Source: Sphingomonadaceae bacterium
GTDB lineage: Bacteria > Pseudomonadota > Alphaproteobacteria > Sphingomonadales > Sphingomonadaceae
Direction of reading: 5' to 3'
DNA length: 50,586 nt
NCBI GenBank assembly: GCA_947375105.1
Contig: CANCET010000004.1
Span: 1 to 50,586, forward strand
The first letter of the stretch is position 1; every line of letters begins with the position of its first letter. Below, one piece after another: positions 25,975 to 34,072 of the stretch. The position numbers and the translations under genes were made by a program. A model generated the notes under the pieces. That model saw only the letters and a program-made list of their open reading frames with translations, was not told the DNA's origin and did not search any database.

Positions 25975-26483
25975 GTGTCCGTTCTCTCCCGCTGCTGCCG
26001 TGCCGAAACCCTGTCGCTTTTCAGCAAGTGAAGGCAGAATGACGTATCACCATGGCCGCTGTAACCTATGCATTGCGCGGGGGTGACGCGGACGGGGGGG
26101 CGCGCCACAATGGTTTGCAAAGCCCCCGGATATGCACCGGCTGCGCCAGCAGGATTGGGGCAGAACAGGAAAGAGCGAACAGAGCAGGAGGCGCGTCCGC
26201 CAAGGGTCAACTGCGTGCTGGTGTGCGGCAACGCAGACACTACGACCTGCAGACGATGCTCGACTGGTGGCCGACGGTGGATCGCTGCGCCTCAGATCTC
26301 CCGGTGTTCTACGAACTTTTGCGCCGCGGTATCGCGTGGATCAAGCCGCAAGCCGGCTGAGGCTTTCCGGCCCTGTTCCGGCTCTGCTGCGCGCTTGTTT
26401 TCAATATCGCGCACAAGAAAGCGAAAGTGGATTGCCTTCTCTGTTGGGTGATTTTAGAGGCACGCGTGCGGAAGAGGATCGCT
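25975..26483. other. 509-bp gap between SDR and LuxR-type regulator
   Basis: No convincing gene is seen. Several open frames exist but show no recognisable protein pattern or ribosome site. This is the divergent control region for the SDR (minus) and the regulator (+). No clear lux-box-like palindrome was found by eye. Confidence 0.4.
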
Positions 26484-27251
26484 ATGGACCTGTCGATCGA
26501 GACGATCAACTCGGTGCGGATCAGCGGATCCGAGGATATCCGGCGGGCTGCCGAGGCACTCCACACTCTGGCACTGCAGATAGGGTTGCGTGCAGCCCCT
26601 GCCCACAACATTGCCGACAAGCGAACCCCGGTCGATGTCGAAGACAACATTCTCGCACGCGATGTGTTCGGCTGGCAGGAAGGCAAGGTCTGGTGGTGCA
26701 ATGCGCGGATTGCGCTGAATTCTCCGATCACGACGGCATGCCGGTTTGAGAGCGAGCCTTTTTGGGTGAACGCGGACGGATTTCGCACCCGCCATCCCAA
26801 CCACTACCTCGCCGACATCGACCTTTCCGAGTTCGAGCAGCGCGCGATGACCCGCGCGGCGATTGTCGTGCCGGTGCATCTGCCCTTCGGTCAGATCGGC
26901 GCAGTGAGTTTCAATCCGATCGATCAGCACCTGATCGACCTGACGCAGTTGTTCCGCGACCACAGTGATGCGCTGGGCGTCTACGCACGGACCTTCATTG
27001 CGAGCTATGTCCATGTGAAAGGATCTGTTCAGGCGCTGCTGCCGGACAACCGGCTTTCCAAACGCGAAGTGGAATGCCTGCGCTGGGCTGCGGTCGGCAA
27101 GACCGATCTCGAGATCAGCATGATCATGGCGCGCAGCCGGGCGACGGTGCGGTTTCACATCCACAACGCCTCGATCAAGCTCAACTCGGTGACGCGCAGC
27201 CAGACCGTATTCAAGGCCGCGCAGCTCGGATATATCTCGCTCAATCGTTGA
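26484..27251 (+). CDS. LuxR-family transcriptional regulator
   Basis: This is a 255-residue protein. ATG 26484 is preferred because AGAGGA lies about 6 bases upstream. Residues 1-170 are compatible with an autoinducer-binding-like sensory domain (VWWCNARIALNSPITTACRF, FESEPFWVNADGF). The C-terminal 65 residues are a LuxR/GerE helix-turn-helix with NRLSKREVECLRWAAVGKTD and RATVRFHIHNASIKLNSVTR. The usual Asp-Pro of acyl-homoserine-lactone binders is not evident, and no synthase gene lies in the window. It is probably a solo that senses a substrate or plant-type signal and controls the neighbouring catabolic genes. Confidence 0.82.
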   Translation: MDLSIETINSVRISGSEDIRRAAEALHTLALQIGLRAAPAHNIADKRTPVDVEDNILARDVFGWQEGKVWWCNARIALNSPITTACRFESEPFWVNADGFRTRHPNHYLADIDLSEFEQRAMTRAAIVVPVHLPFGQIGAVSFNPIDQHLIDLTQLFRDHSDALGVYARTFIASYVHVKGSVQALLPDNRLSKREVECLRWAAVGKTDLEISMIMARSRATVRFHIHNASIKLNSVTRSQTVFKAAQLGYISLNR

Positions 27252-27262
27252 TCCGGTCGGTC

Positions 27263-28903
27263 TCAGACTGCAGTCCGCCGGTCTTCCCTGATCATTTCTG
27301 CCGCGCGCAGGGCGAGTGCCATGGCAGGTGCATTGGTATTGCCGGTGATGTGTCCCGGCATGACCGAGCAATCGACCACGCGCAGACCTTCGGCGCCATT
27401 CACTCTCAAGCGCGGATCGACCACGGCGCGGTTATCGCTGCCCATGCGGCAGGTGCCGATGGCGTGGAGGCCGCACTGCGAATAGCGGCGGAACGCGGCG
27501 AGAATGTCCTCGTCGCTTTCCACTTCGCGGCCGGGCAGCAATTCTCCGCCAAGCAGGTCACCCAGCGGCGGCGAATCCATGAAGGCACGCATCTTGCGCA
27601 CCAGCGCCACCGCGCTCTGCCGGTCGTTATCGGTGGTGAGGAAATTGGGCATGATCTCTGGCGCATCAGAGGCGCGGGGACCGGTAATGCCCAGGCTGCC
27701 CTCACTCGTGAGGCGAAGCAGCTGACCATAGATCGTGACACCCGGACGGCGGTCGATCTGGTCGAGCGGCACGGGGTTGTTCTCGTCGCCCAGCGCGAAA
27801 GTGTAGCCACCGAGATAGAGCTGCGCGTCGGTGCGTCGATCGGGATTGTGGACATTGCAGAAGGCACCAACCTCGAAGGGGCCCGTCGCCATGATCCCGC
27901 CGCGGGTCAGGAAATAGCGCGCCATCGCAGCCGCTAGGCCGAGGCCATGGAAGCTGCGGTGCGTGCCCTTGCCGCGCTCCAGGCGGTAAGGCAGCGAGAT
28001 CGAGAGATGCTCGATCATGCGCTCGCCCACGTCGGGGGATTCCGCGACCACGGCGACGCCCGCCTGCTGCAGCCGTTCAGCGGAACCAATGCCCGAACGC
28101 TGCAGCAGAAGCGGACTTTCCATGGCGCCTGCCGAGACGATGATCTCGCCCGCGCAGTCAAAGCGCATCGGCCGCCCGGCGACATCTGCCTCGATCGCCA
28201 CGGCGCGGCGCCCGTCGAACACGATTCGTTGGGCAAGGGCCTGGGTGACGACGGTGACATTGCGGCGCTTGCGTGCGGGCGCGAGAAACGTGTCAGCGGC
28301 GCTTTGGCGGCGGCCATGGTAGATATTGTGGCTGTAGAGCCCGACACGCGGACCGGTGCTGCCGTTGAGATCGTCAACATGACGCAGGCCGAGAGCGGCG
28401 CCCGCCGCGATCATCTGATCGGCGAGCGGATAGGTGTAGATCGCGGGATCGACGTGGACAGGTCCGCCGCTGCCACGCAGTTCGGACGGGCCGGCAGCGT
28501 GGTCCTCCAGCGCCTTGAACGCCGCAGTCATGGTCGCGCCGTTCCAGCCTGTCGCGCCCTTGTCATGCTCCCACGCGTCGTAGTCTGCGGGTTCGCCCCG
28601 GCTCCAGATCATGCCATTTACCGAGGAAGAACCGCCAAGGCCTTTGCCGCGGATCCAGAATTCGCCGGTTTCGCCGCCCGCTTGCGCACCGGATTCGCGC
28701 GGCTGGGTCACGTTGTAGAGCCAGATCTTGTCCGGGTTGGTGACCAGCTTGGCGACGCCCTTGGGCAGCCGGTTCCAGAACCCGTTCTCGCCGCCCGCTT
28801 CGAGCACTAGCACGCGCGTGGAGCTATCGGCGCTCAGCCGTTCGGCAAGCACACAACCCGCTGAACCCGCACCGACGATGATATAGTCCCACACGCCGTT
28901 CAT
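27263..28903 (-). CDS. GMC-family FAD oxidoreductase (choline dehydrogenase-like)
   Basis: This is a 546-residue flavoprotein starting at ATG 28903 with GGGAG 7 bases upstream. The N-terminal FAD motif is DYIIVGAGSAGCVLAERLS. The GMC signature 1 region is GKGLGGSSSVNGMIWSRG, and signature 2 is the SAGAMESPLLLQRSGIG segment. The catalytic His lies in CGLHAIGTCRMGSD, and the C-terminus has GHITGNTNAPAMALALRAA, with Asn in the second active-site position. Members oxidise primary or secondary alcohols. It is convergent with the LuxR-type gene, only 11 bp apart. Its role is probably alcohol oxidation in the same pathway. Confidence 0.92.
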   Translation of the reverse strand: MNGVWDYIIVGAGSAGCVLAERLSADSSTRVLVLEAGGENGFWNRLPKGVAKLVTNPDKIWLYNVTQPRESGAQAGGETGEFWIRGKGLGGSSSVNGMIWSRGEPADYDAWEHDKGATGWNGATMTAAFKALEDHAAGPSELRGSGGPVHVDPAIYTYPLADQMIAAGAALGLRHVDDLNGSTGPRVGLYSHNIYHGRRQSAADTFLAPARKRRNVTVVTQALAQRIVFDGRRAVAIEADVAGRPMRFDCAGEIIVSAGAMESPLLLQRSGIGSAERLQQAGVAVVAESPDVGERMIEHLSISLPYRLERGKGTHRSFHGLGLAAAMARYFLTRGGIMATGPFEVGAFCNVHNPDRRTDAQLYLGGYTFALGDENNPVPLDQIDRRPGVTIYGQLLRLTSEGSLGITGPRASDAPEIMPNFLTTDNDRQSAVALVRKMRAFMDSPPLGDLLGGELLPGREVESDEDILAAFRRYSQCGLHAIGTCRMGSDNRAVVDPRLRVNGAEGLRVVDCSVMPGHITGNTNAPAMALALRAAEMIREDRRTAV

Positions 28904-29061
28904 AACCGTTCTCCCGAGCCAGATAGTGGCACGGAAAAACGCGATCCGCTGCCTAGCAGTTTGCTAAGCCTCGCGGTGTGCACCTCGTTTATCGCACAGG
29001 TGCTGCGCGGATTGGCTGAAGCTAGTGTGACGTTGGATAAATTATATCAGGAGAGACGACT

Positions 29062-29487
29062 ATGCCCTTCACCGGCCCGATCGAAGACCGCATCGCGATC
29101 CGCGAACTGCTCGATGCCTATGCCGATGCAGTAACGCTATGCGATGCCGAAGCGTGGGGCGCGACCTGGGACGAGGATGCCGAATGGTCGCTGCCCGATT
29201 ACCCCGAAATCGGCACTACTCGGGGCCGCTCGGCGATCGTGGCGATGTGGGTGGAGGCGATGAAGGGCTTTCCCGGTATCATGTTCGAAGCTTGGCCTGG
29301 CTCGATAGAGGTGGAAGGCGATACGGCGCGGGTCCGCAGCTGGACTTCTGAAGTCTACGACCAGAACGGCCTTACGCTGCGCGACCGCGGACACTATGAG
29401 GATCTTTGCGTGAAGCGCGAAGGAAAGTGGCTGTTTAAGAGCCGCAGCTTCCGCAACATCCACCGCCAATCGGCGCCGAAGGGCTGA
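29062..29487 (+). CDS. SnoaL/NTF2-like small protein
   Basis: This is a 141-residue cytoplasmic protein starting at ATG 29062, with GGAGAG about 9 bases upstream. It shows the SnoaL-like pattern of an N-terminal helix IAIRELLDAYADAVTLCDAE, then WGATWDEDAEWSLPD, a central RGRSAIVAMW, and a final KWLFKSRSFRNIHRQ strand. The family includes ketosteroid-isomerase-like and dehydratase enzymes with a conical pocket, as well as proteins of unknown role. Next to a ketosteroid-dehydrogenase-like gene, a hydratase or isomerase step is plausible. It is transcribed divergently from the GMC gene across 158 bp. Confidence 0.8.
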   Translation: MPFTGPIEDRIAIRELLDAYADAVTLCDAEAWGATWDEDAEWSLPDYPEIGTTRGRSAIVAMWVEAMKGFPGIMFEAWPGSIEVEGDTARVRSWTSEVYDQNGLTLRDRGHYEDLCVKREGKWLFKSRSFRNIHRQSAPKG

Positions 29488-30163
29488 TTAGCCCACATAT
29501 CAGCAGGATGGGATTCGCTTCCAGCACGACATCCTCTGAGACCGAAGCCGAAGCCGAAGCCGAATGCAGGTGGATTCTCCCGACAGCAATTCGAGGAACA
29601 CGCGCAGCCCCTCACGAAATCGGCGGCGATTGCGTCACCGAGCCCTTTGATCTTGTGACCCTGCTCGATGATGAAGCGATGGTCGTCGACCGCCTTGGCA
29701 ACATCGAGCGCGATGTTGATGTCGTCCTGCATCGCCTGGTCATCGGCGGTCGCATGACCACAATTTCATTCCTGAACTCTGGTTCGTCCCCACCACGGCA
29801 TTCAGGCACTGATTTAGGTGGAGGTGAACGAACGGCAGCTTGGGGCAATTGAGGTATCAGAGCAGACAAACTGGTCTGTCCGCTGGCTTGGGCATCCCAA
29901 CGAGGGGTTGCGGCGCTCTGCGAATGAAAAGTGTCGGCGTAGCCGGACATACTCATTCGCGTTGGCGACCGGTTGCAGCGTCCCGTGGGTCGCCGGTGGC
30001 CACCGGCTGCAGTCGACCAGTTCAAGCTGTTCTGCGATTGGCGCTTGAATGCCCGCTTGCGCAAAATTCGGCCGCTGGCATTTGCGTAAAAATCCGGGTT
30101 GATCGAGGCTGCAGTGCTGCGCTTCTGGCGGCATGCCCAAGCAAGCTCCGAGCCCATAAAACT

Positions 30164-30175
30164 TGCATTTTGCGA
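30164..30175 (+). promoter_or_regulatory. Candidate activator site (12-mer), peptidase promoter copy
   Basis: GCATTTTGCGAC lies 89 bp before the GG of the -24/-12 promoter. The identical 12-mer occurs upstream of the other sigma-54 type promoter on the minus strand at 32507-32518, in the same orientation and nearly the same distance. It is a likely binding site for the neighbouring sigma-54 activator. Confidence 0.55.
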
Positions 30176-30263
30176 CATGAGTTTCCGGCTTTGCGATGCG
30201 CACGCATCGGTCAGACCCAGTGCGAAAATTATTAATACAGCAATTTCAAAATTAAGTCCGAAA

Positions 30264-30279
30264 TGGCCCGATTCCTGCT
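30264..30279 (+). promoter_or_regulatory. Sigma-54 type -24/-12 promoter of the M48 peptidase gene
   Basis: TGGCCCGATTCCTGCT has the GG and GC dinucleotides exactly ten bases apart and matches most of the TGGCACG-N4-TTGC consensus. The predicted start of transcription near 30290 lies about 23 bases before ATG 30313, leaving room for the GGGAG ribosome site at 30300-30304. Confidence 0.6.
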
Positions 30280-30312
30280 TAGTGGTTTCCGCTAGTATTG
30301 GGAGATGGAGCC

Positions 30313-31446
30313 ATGAAGCGTTCGAGCATTTCCGGCAAAGAAGCACGCAGCTTTGGGCGGCTACGGCGCACCGCCGGTCCGCGCACTGCCATCATGCTCT
30401 TGTTGATGACCGGAGCGCTGGCACCGGCCTCAGCGCGATCGTATCAAGACCAGGAATACCAAGCTCAGCAGCCGTCGACCGAAAAGAACGGGCAACGAAG
30501 CGACCAAGGGCAATGCACAGTCAGCAAGGAATGGTCGCAGGCCCGTTTGCAAGACTACTGGCCCGGCGAAGGTCGCGTTCAAAGCTTGGGCGGCCTAGGT
30601 TACCTGGGACAATCGAGTGCATCGCAAGCTGCTGATATCGCCGAGGCGAAGACACAGGTCGAGCGTGTCGAGCGCGTCAGCGGGCTCGAAATGAACTTCG
30701 AGCTGATCGTGGATGCCTCTACGCCGGCTGCGGCAGAGATCATCAATGGGCGCCGCGTCATCCTGTTCGACCCCGGTTTCATGGCACAAGTCGCGGATCA
30801 CATTTGTCAGGACTGGGGCGCTATGAGCATCCTTGCGCACGAAGTCGGCCACCACCTCGCGGGCCATACCTTGCGCCAATCCGCCGAGCCATGGCGCGAC
30901 GAACTCGAGGCCGACGAGTTTTCCGGCTTTGTGCTGGCTCGTCTCGGTGCCAGTCTTGCTGAAACCACATCGGCTGCGGCCCGGATCCTGCCCGAACAGG
31001 CAACGCCGACCCATCCAGGCCGCAACGATCGCATCGCCGCGATCACGCACGGCTGGCAAAACGCCGTAGCGATGGTCAACGCCGAGATGACCAATGTAAA
31101 GCGCACCAGCGGCCTCATGCCATTGCGTCAGGTACGCTATCAACCAGCCAGAGAGACAGTTGGATCGCCGGATCTGACGCTTGTCGCGCGGATCATCCTC
31201 TACGGTGATCCCAAAGACTACTATATCACGCAGAGTGGGCGGATCGACGCTTATGACGGGCTTCGCCAGCCCGTAGGGAGCAAGGGCCAGCCCAGTGACG
31301 CGAACTTTGCCTGGACACTACAGACCGATGGTGCGCGCTTTGACGTCGACTATGCCGGTCATGTCTCTATCCGCCTGCCATCTGGTAACGAACAGCAAGT
31401 CGGCGTTGTGGTGGGTCTCCTTCCCCGCGTCGCGAGCGGGCAGTGA
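30313..31446 (+). CDS. Exported M48-family zinc metalloprotease
   Basis: This is a 377-residue protein. ATG 30313 is chosen because GGGAG lies 8 bases upstream. An Arg-rich N-terminus precedes a single hydrophobic segment (IMLLLMTGALAPASA, about residues 27-41), which is a signal peptide or anchor. The catalytic zinc motif is AHEVGHHLAGH (HExxH at 176-180), with the third ligand region DELEADEFSGFVLARLGA (197-201), as in M48 peptidases. A C-terminal region of about 110 residues (from about 265) is not recognised. M48 enzymes often act in the periplasm on outer-membrane or envelope proteins. The sigma-54 type promoter and adjacent regulators suggest induction under a specific condition. Confidence 0.85.
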   Translation: MKRSSISGKEARSFGRLRRTAGPRTAIMLLLMTGALAPASARSYQDQEYQAQQPSTEKNGQRSDQGQCTVSKEWSQARLQDYWPGEGRVQSLGGLGYLGQSSASQAADIAEAKTQVERVERVSGLEMNFELIVDASTPAAAEIINGRRVILFDPGFMAQVADHICQDWGAMSILAHEVGHHLAGHTLRQSAEPWRDELEADEFSGFVLARLGASLAETTSAAARILPEQATPTHPGRNDRIAAITHGWQNAVAMVNAEMTNVKRTSGLMPLRQVRYQPARETVGSPDLTLVARIILYGDPKDYYITQSGRIDAYDGLRQPVGSKGQPSDANFAWTLQTDGARFDVDYAGHVSIRLPSGNEQQVGVVVGLLPRVASGQ

Positions 31447-31526
31447 AGCCGCCTCCCCGAAACAGGTCCAGACTGTCCCGATGCCGTCAGTTAGATGGCG
31501 CCGATGCGACGGGTAAACGCAGAATA

Positions 31527-31563
31527 TTCCGGCGCGATCTCAGCAAATGCGGGCGCGCCGGAA
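31527..31563. terminator. Hairpin between convergent peptidase and winged-helix genes
   Basis: Perfect 10-bp arms, TTCCGGCGCG (31527-31536) and CGCGCCGGAA (31554-31563), enclose a 17-base loop. It lies between two converging genes and has no T-run, so it may serve both directions with Rho. Confidence 0.5.
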
Positions 31564-31607
31564 CAGGCAAGCCTGGTCCAGCGCGCTTGGAAACTCTTCT
31601 CTAGTAC

Positions 31608-32372
31608 CTAGCCAACGGCCGCTTCGCGCTCGTCGATGGCTGGCGGACGCAACACATATCCTCCATCCACAGTCGCGATAATCGTATATCCTTGGCGCAG
31701 CTTCTTGCGAATTTGGCTGACGACCACACGCAAAGAAGGAATGCTGGCATGGCCATATTTGCGGCGCATGTCGCGCTGCAAGGAAGCGATCGGGGTCGCA
31801 CGACCGACACGCTGCGCCAGCAAGTGGAGCAAGAGTTTCTCCCGCTCCGTCAGCCGCGTTTCTACTAGTGGTTCAAGCAAACTTTGATCGACTTCGGTGA
31901 CGTGAGGCGACCATCGGCGGACAACTGCAACCTTGGCCGCTTCGCTGCGACGAAGATGCGCGTCAAGCCTGCACCGCGCTTCGATCGCTGACATGGAGGG
32001 TTGGAACACATCATCATATCCCGCTTTCATCAGACGCGCGCGATCCGTCGGCGTGCTGTGCGCCACCGTCGCGATGCATATCTTCGAGCCCAACAGATGA
32101 GGATAGTGACGGAGCAGCTTGATCATTCGCGTCGTATCATTCCCGCAAGCGAAGAAGAATTTGAAGGGCTGTGTGGCGTAGGGAATGATGTAGCTGTCAA
32201 AGATGCGGGCGGACGTGTGGCCGGGGATCAGGCCCTCCATCCAATCCATCAGAGCCTGGATATGGCGGTCACCGAAATTGGTCACCAATGCCGGATAGCG
32301 TGACGGTTCGGCCTGTTCGCGGAGAAACGGATCGCTCGCGGGAAGAGGCATGGAATAGTTGGTCGAAGTCAT
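31608..32372 (-). CDS. Winged-helix regulator with degenerate receiver domain
   Basis: This is a 254-residue protein. ATG 32372 is chosen because GGGAG lies 9 bases upstream. Residues about 40-140 resemble a receiver domain (SKICIATVAHST and RLMKAGYDDVFQPS match the beta4 to beta5 region), but the phosphorylated Asp and acidic pocket are not evident. The C-terminal part is an OmpR-like winged helix (TRLTEREKLLLHLLAQRVG, SIPSLRVVVSQIRKKLRQG, YTIIATVDGGYVLRPP). It should bind DNA without classical phosphorylation. It has its own sigma-54 type promoter and lies beside the sigma-54 activator, so it may be a second-tier regulator. Confidence 0.78.
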   Translation of the reverse strand: MTSTNYSMPLPASDPFLREQAEPSRYPALVTNFGDRHIQALMDWMEGLIPGHTSARIFDSYIIPYATQPFKFFFACGNDTTRMIKLLRHYPHLLGSKICIATVAHSTPTDRARLMKAGYDDVFQPSMSAIEARCRLDAHLRRSEAAKVAVVRRWSPHVTEVDQSLLEPLVETRLTEREKLLLHLLAQRVGRATPIASLQRDMRRKYGHASIPSLRVVVSQIRKKLRQGYTIIATVDGGYVLRPPAIDEREAAVG

Positions 32373-32406
32373 TGGCACCGTCTCCCGTCGTTGGGATCGC
32401 TGCCCT

Positions 32407-32420
32407 GCATGTTTCAGGCC
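32407..32420 (-). promoter_or_regulatory. Sigma-54 type -24/-12 promoter of the winged-helix gene
   Basis: On the minus strand the sequence reads TGGCCTGAAACATGCA, with GG and GC ten bases apart. The match to consensus is moderate. The predicted transcript start near 32396 is about 24 bases before ATG 32372, the same layout as at the peptidase promoter. Confidence 0.5.
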
Positions 32421-32506
32421 AAATCGGATGCCGTATTGAAATATTGGTCTTATTTTTGCCTACGTAAATGCCCTTATGATAACCGGCATGTCAAAATGAG
32501 AACACA

Positions 32507-32518
32507 GTCGCAAAATGC
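32507..32518 (-). promoter_or_regulatory. Candidate activator site (12-mer), winged-helix promoter copy
   Basis: The minus strand reads GCATTTTGCGAC, identical to 30164-30175 and pointing the same way relative to its promoter. It is 86 bp from the -24 GG. The match between two unrelated intergenic regions supports a shared regulator. Confidence 0.55.
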
Positions 32519-32535
32519 CATTCAAGGGCGGGCGA

Positions 32536-33933
32536 TCACCACTCCTTGAGCTTGCGGTAGAGGGTGGACGCACTGAGGCCCAAGCTCTGCGCCGCAAGCG
32601 GCACGTTACCGCTGTGGGAGGCAATCGCACGTTCAATCACCAGCCGCTCGATCTCGGCGAAAGGCAGGCCATCGAGCACAGTAAGAGTTTCCTTATCGGG
32701 GAGGGGGCCTGCTGCGCGCCCTGTTCCGCCGCTTTGCACGACCACACTGCTACCGATGTCGGGGGCGAATGCAGCAAGTGGCAAATCTGGCCCTTCATTG
32801 AGCAATGTTGCGCGCCATATCACGTTCTCAAGCTCACGCACGTTCCCTGGCCAATTCTGGGCTTCGAGTAAGGCGATATGGGCAGGCGTAAGGGGAAGGA
32901 ACGTCTTGCCTGCCTCCCGCGCGAAGCGGCTCAGCAGCACACCTGCGAGTTCCGGTATATCGCCCGTGCGCAAGCGCAGCGGCGGCATCTCGATGGGAAT
33001 GACTGCAATACGATAATAGAGGTCTTCGCGTAGCCGCCCTTCTGCGACTTCTTTCGCCGGATCGCGATTGGTGGCGCAGATGACCCGTACATCGACCGTT
33101 TCCATGCGGTTCGAGCCGATCCGCTTGACCGTGCCGCTCTGGAGAAAGCGCAGCAGCTTGACCTGAAGCTGCAAAGGCATTTCGCAGATCTCGTTGAGAA
33201 ACAGGGTGCCACTGTGCGCAGCCTGCGCGGCGCCGTCGCGATGATCAACCGCGCCAGTAAACGAACCCTTCAAATGGCCGAACAGTTCGGATTCGATCAG
33301 GTTTTCCGGAATCGCGCCGCAGTTTATCACGACGAATGGCCGTGAGGCGCGGCTGCTTTGCTGATGCAGCGTTTCGGCACAGATTTCCTTACCCGTCCCC
33401 GTCTCACCGGTGATGAGCACGGTCGCGCGGCTGTTGGCGACAAGTGAAATCTGACGATAGACCGCCTGCATCTGCGGAGAACGACCGACGAAACGCGAGC
33501 CGGCAAACACGATCGGAGAACGCTTGTCGATCGTGACATTAGGGAAGCCACTCCGGCTTGCTGTGGCGCTGTCGATTGCCGCAATCAACTGGGTGCGGGG
33601 CACCGGTTTGACCAGAAAATCGAAAGCGCCGAGGCGCATCGCCTCAATGGCCCCTGAGGTAGTCTTGTCGGAGGTGGCGATTATGACCGGGAAGAGTGCC
33701 AGAATCTCTGGGTGCGCCTTTAGCAGTTCGATCCCGTCGGCATCCGGCAGGTGCAGATCGAGGAGGATGGCGACGATGCCGTCTGTTGAAGCGAGGACCT
33801 GTTGGGCTTCAACCGACGTCTTGACAACGATCGGACTATAGCCGCCCTCCTTCAATTGTTCGGAATATGCGGCAGAAATTTTCGCCAAACGTTCAATAAC
33901 GAGAACGCGCCGGAGTGTCTTTTTTTGTGGCAT
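32536..33933 (-). CDS. Sigma-54-dependent response regulator (NtrC/LuxO-like) with altered motifs
   Basis: This is a 465-residue protein with three domains. The N-terminal receiver (1-120) keeps the phosphate-acceptor Asp59 (LLDLHLPDADG) and Lys109, but the acidic pair is replaced by ER in VLVIERL. The AAA+ domain (about 145-380) has Walker A GETGTGKE (176-183), the sigma-54 contact loop as GSFTGA (223-228) where GAFTGA is usual, and Walker B as TLFLNE (243-248) where the canonical residue at 247 is Asp. The arginine-finger region REDLYYRI is intact. A Fis-type helix-turn-helix ends the protein (LAAQSLGLSASTLYRKL). It probably controls the two sigma-54 type promoters nearby, but the Walker B change raises doubt about normal ATPase activity. 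Confidence 0.92.
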   Translation of the reverse strand: MPQKKTLRRVLVIERLAKISAAYSEQLKEGGYSPIVVKTSVEAQQVLASTDGIVAILLDLHLPDADGIELLKAHPEILALFPVIIATSDKTTSGAIEAMRLGAFDFLVKPVPRTQLIAAIDSATASRSGFPNVTIDKRSPIVFAGSRFVGRSPQMQAVYRQISLVANSRATVLITGETGTGKEICAETLHQQSSRASRPFVVINCGAIPENLIESELFGHLKGSFTGAVDHRDGAAQAAHSGTLFLNEICEMPLQLQVKLLRFLQSGTVKRIGSNRMETVDVRVICATNRDPAKEVAEGRLREDLYYRIAVIPIEMPPLRLRTGDIPELAGVLLSRFAREAGKTFLPLTPAHIALLEAQNWPGNVRELENVIWRATLLNEGPDLPLAAFAPDIGSSVVVQSGGTGRAAGPLPDKETLTVLDGLPFAEIERLVIERAIASHSGNVPLAAQSLGLSASTLYRKLKEW

Positions 33934-34072
33934 ATTAAAAATCCGTCGCCAGATTTCTCACTGCCAGCTTTCGCCCGCATGGAGGTTGGCCGAGCACGCG
34001 ACCCCGTTATTATTTGGCTTCATACATGGTTGTATCGAAGCGATTGCCTGGCGTAAAGTGATACATACCGCT
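33934..34072. other. Control region of the sigma-54 activator gene
   Basis: It is 139 bp long and AT-rich in parts. No clear -24/-12 element or copy of the 12-mer was seen, so the activator gene probably uses another promoter or is read through from the kinase gene. Confidence 0.35.

Larger units (their letters stand above)
29488..30312. other. 825-bp region without a recognisable gene
   Basis: Several short frames overlap, but none shows a known family or convincing start. A hexamer repeat (CCGAAG)3 lies at 29542-29564. One minus-strand stretch near 29600-29735 has protein-like composition (DINIALDVAKAVDDHRF) and may be a gene remnant of unknown kind. The last 150 bp hold the control elements of the M48 peptidase gene. 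Confidence 0.4.

Noticed and set aside
26068..26451. Open frames in the gap before the LuxR-type gene
   Set aside because: They have no ribosome site, no family pattern and mutually overlapping frames, so they are treated as non-coding.
29542..29564. CRISPR or satellite array
   Set aside because: The repeat is a simple hexamer of three and a half units without spacers. No CRISPR array was seen anywhere in the window.
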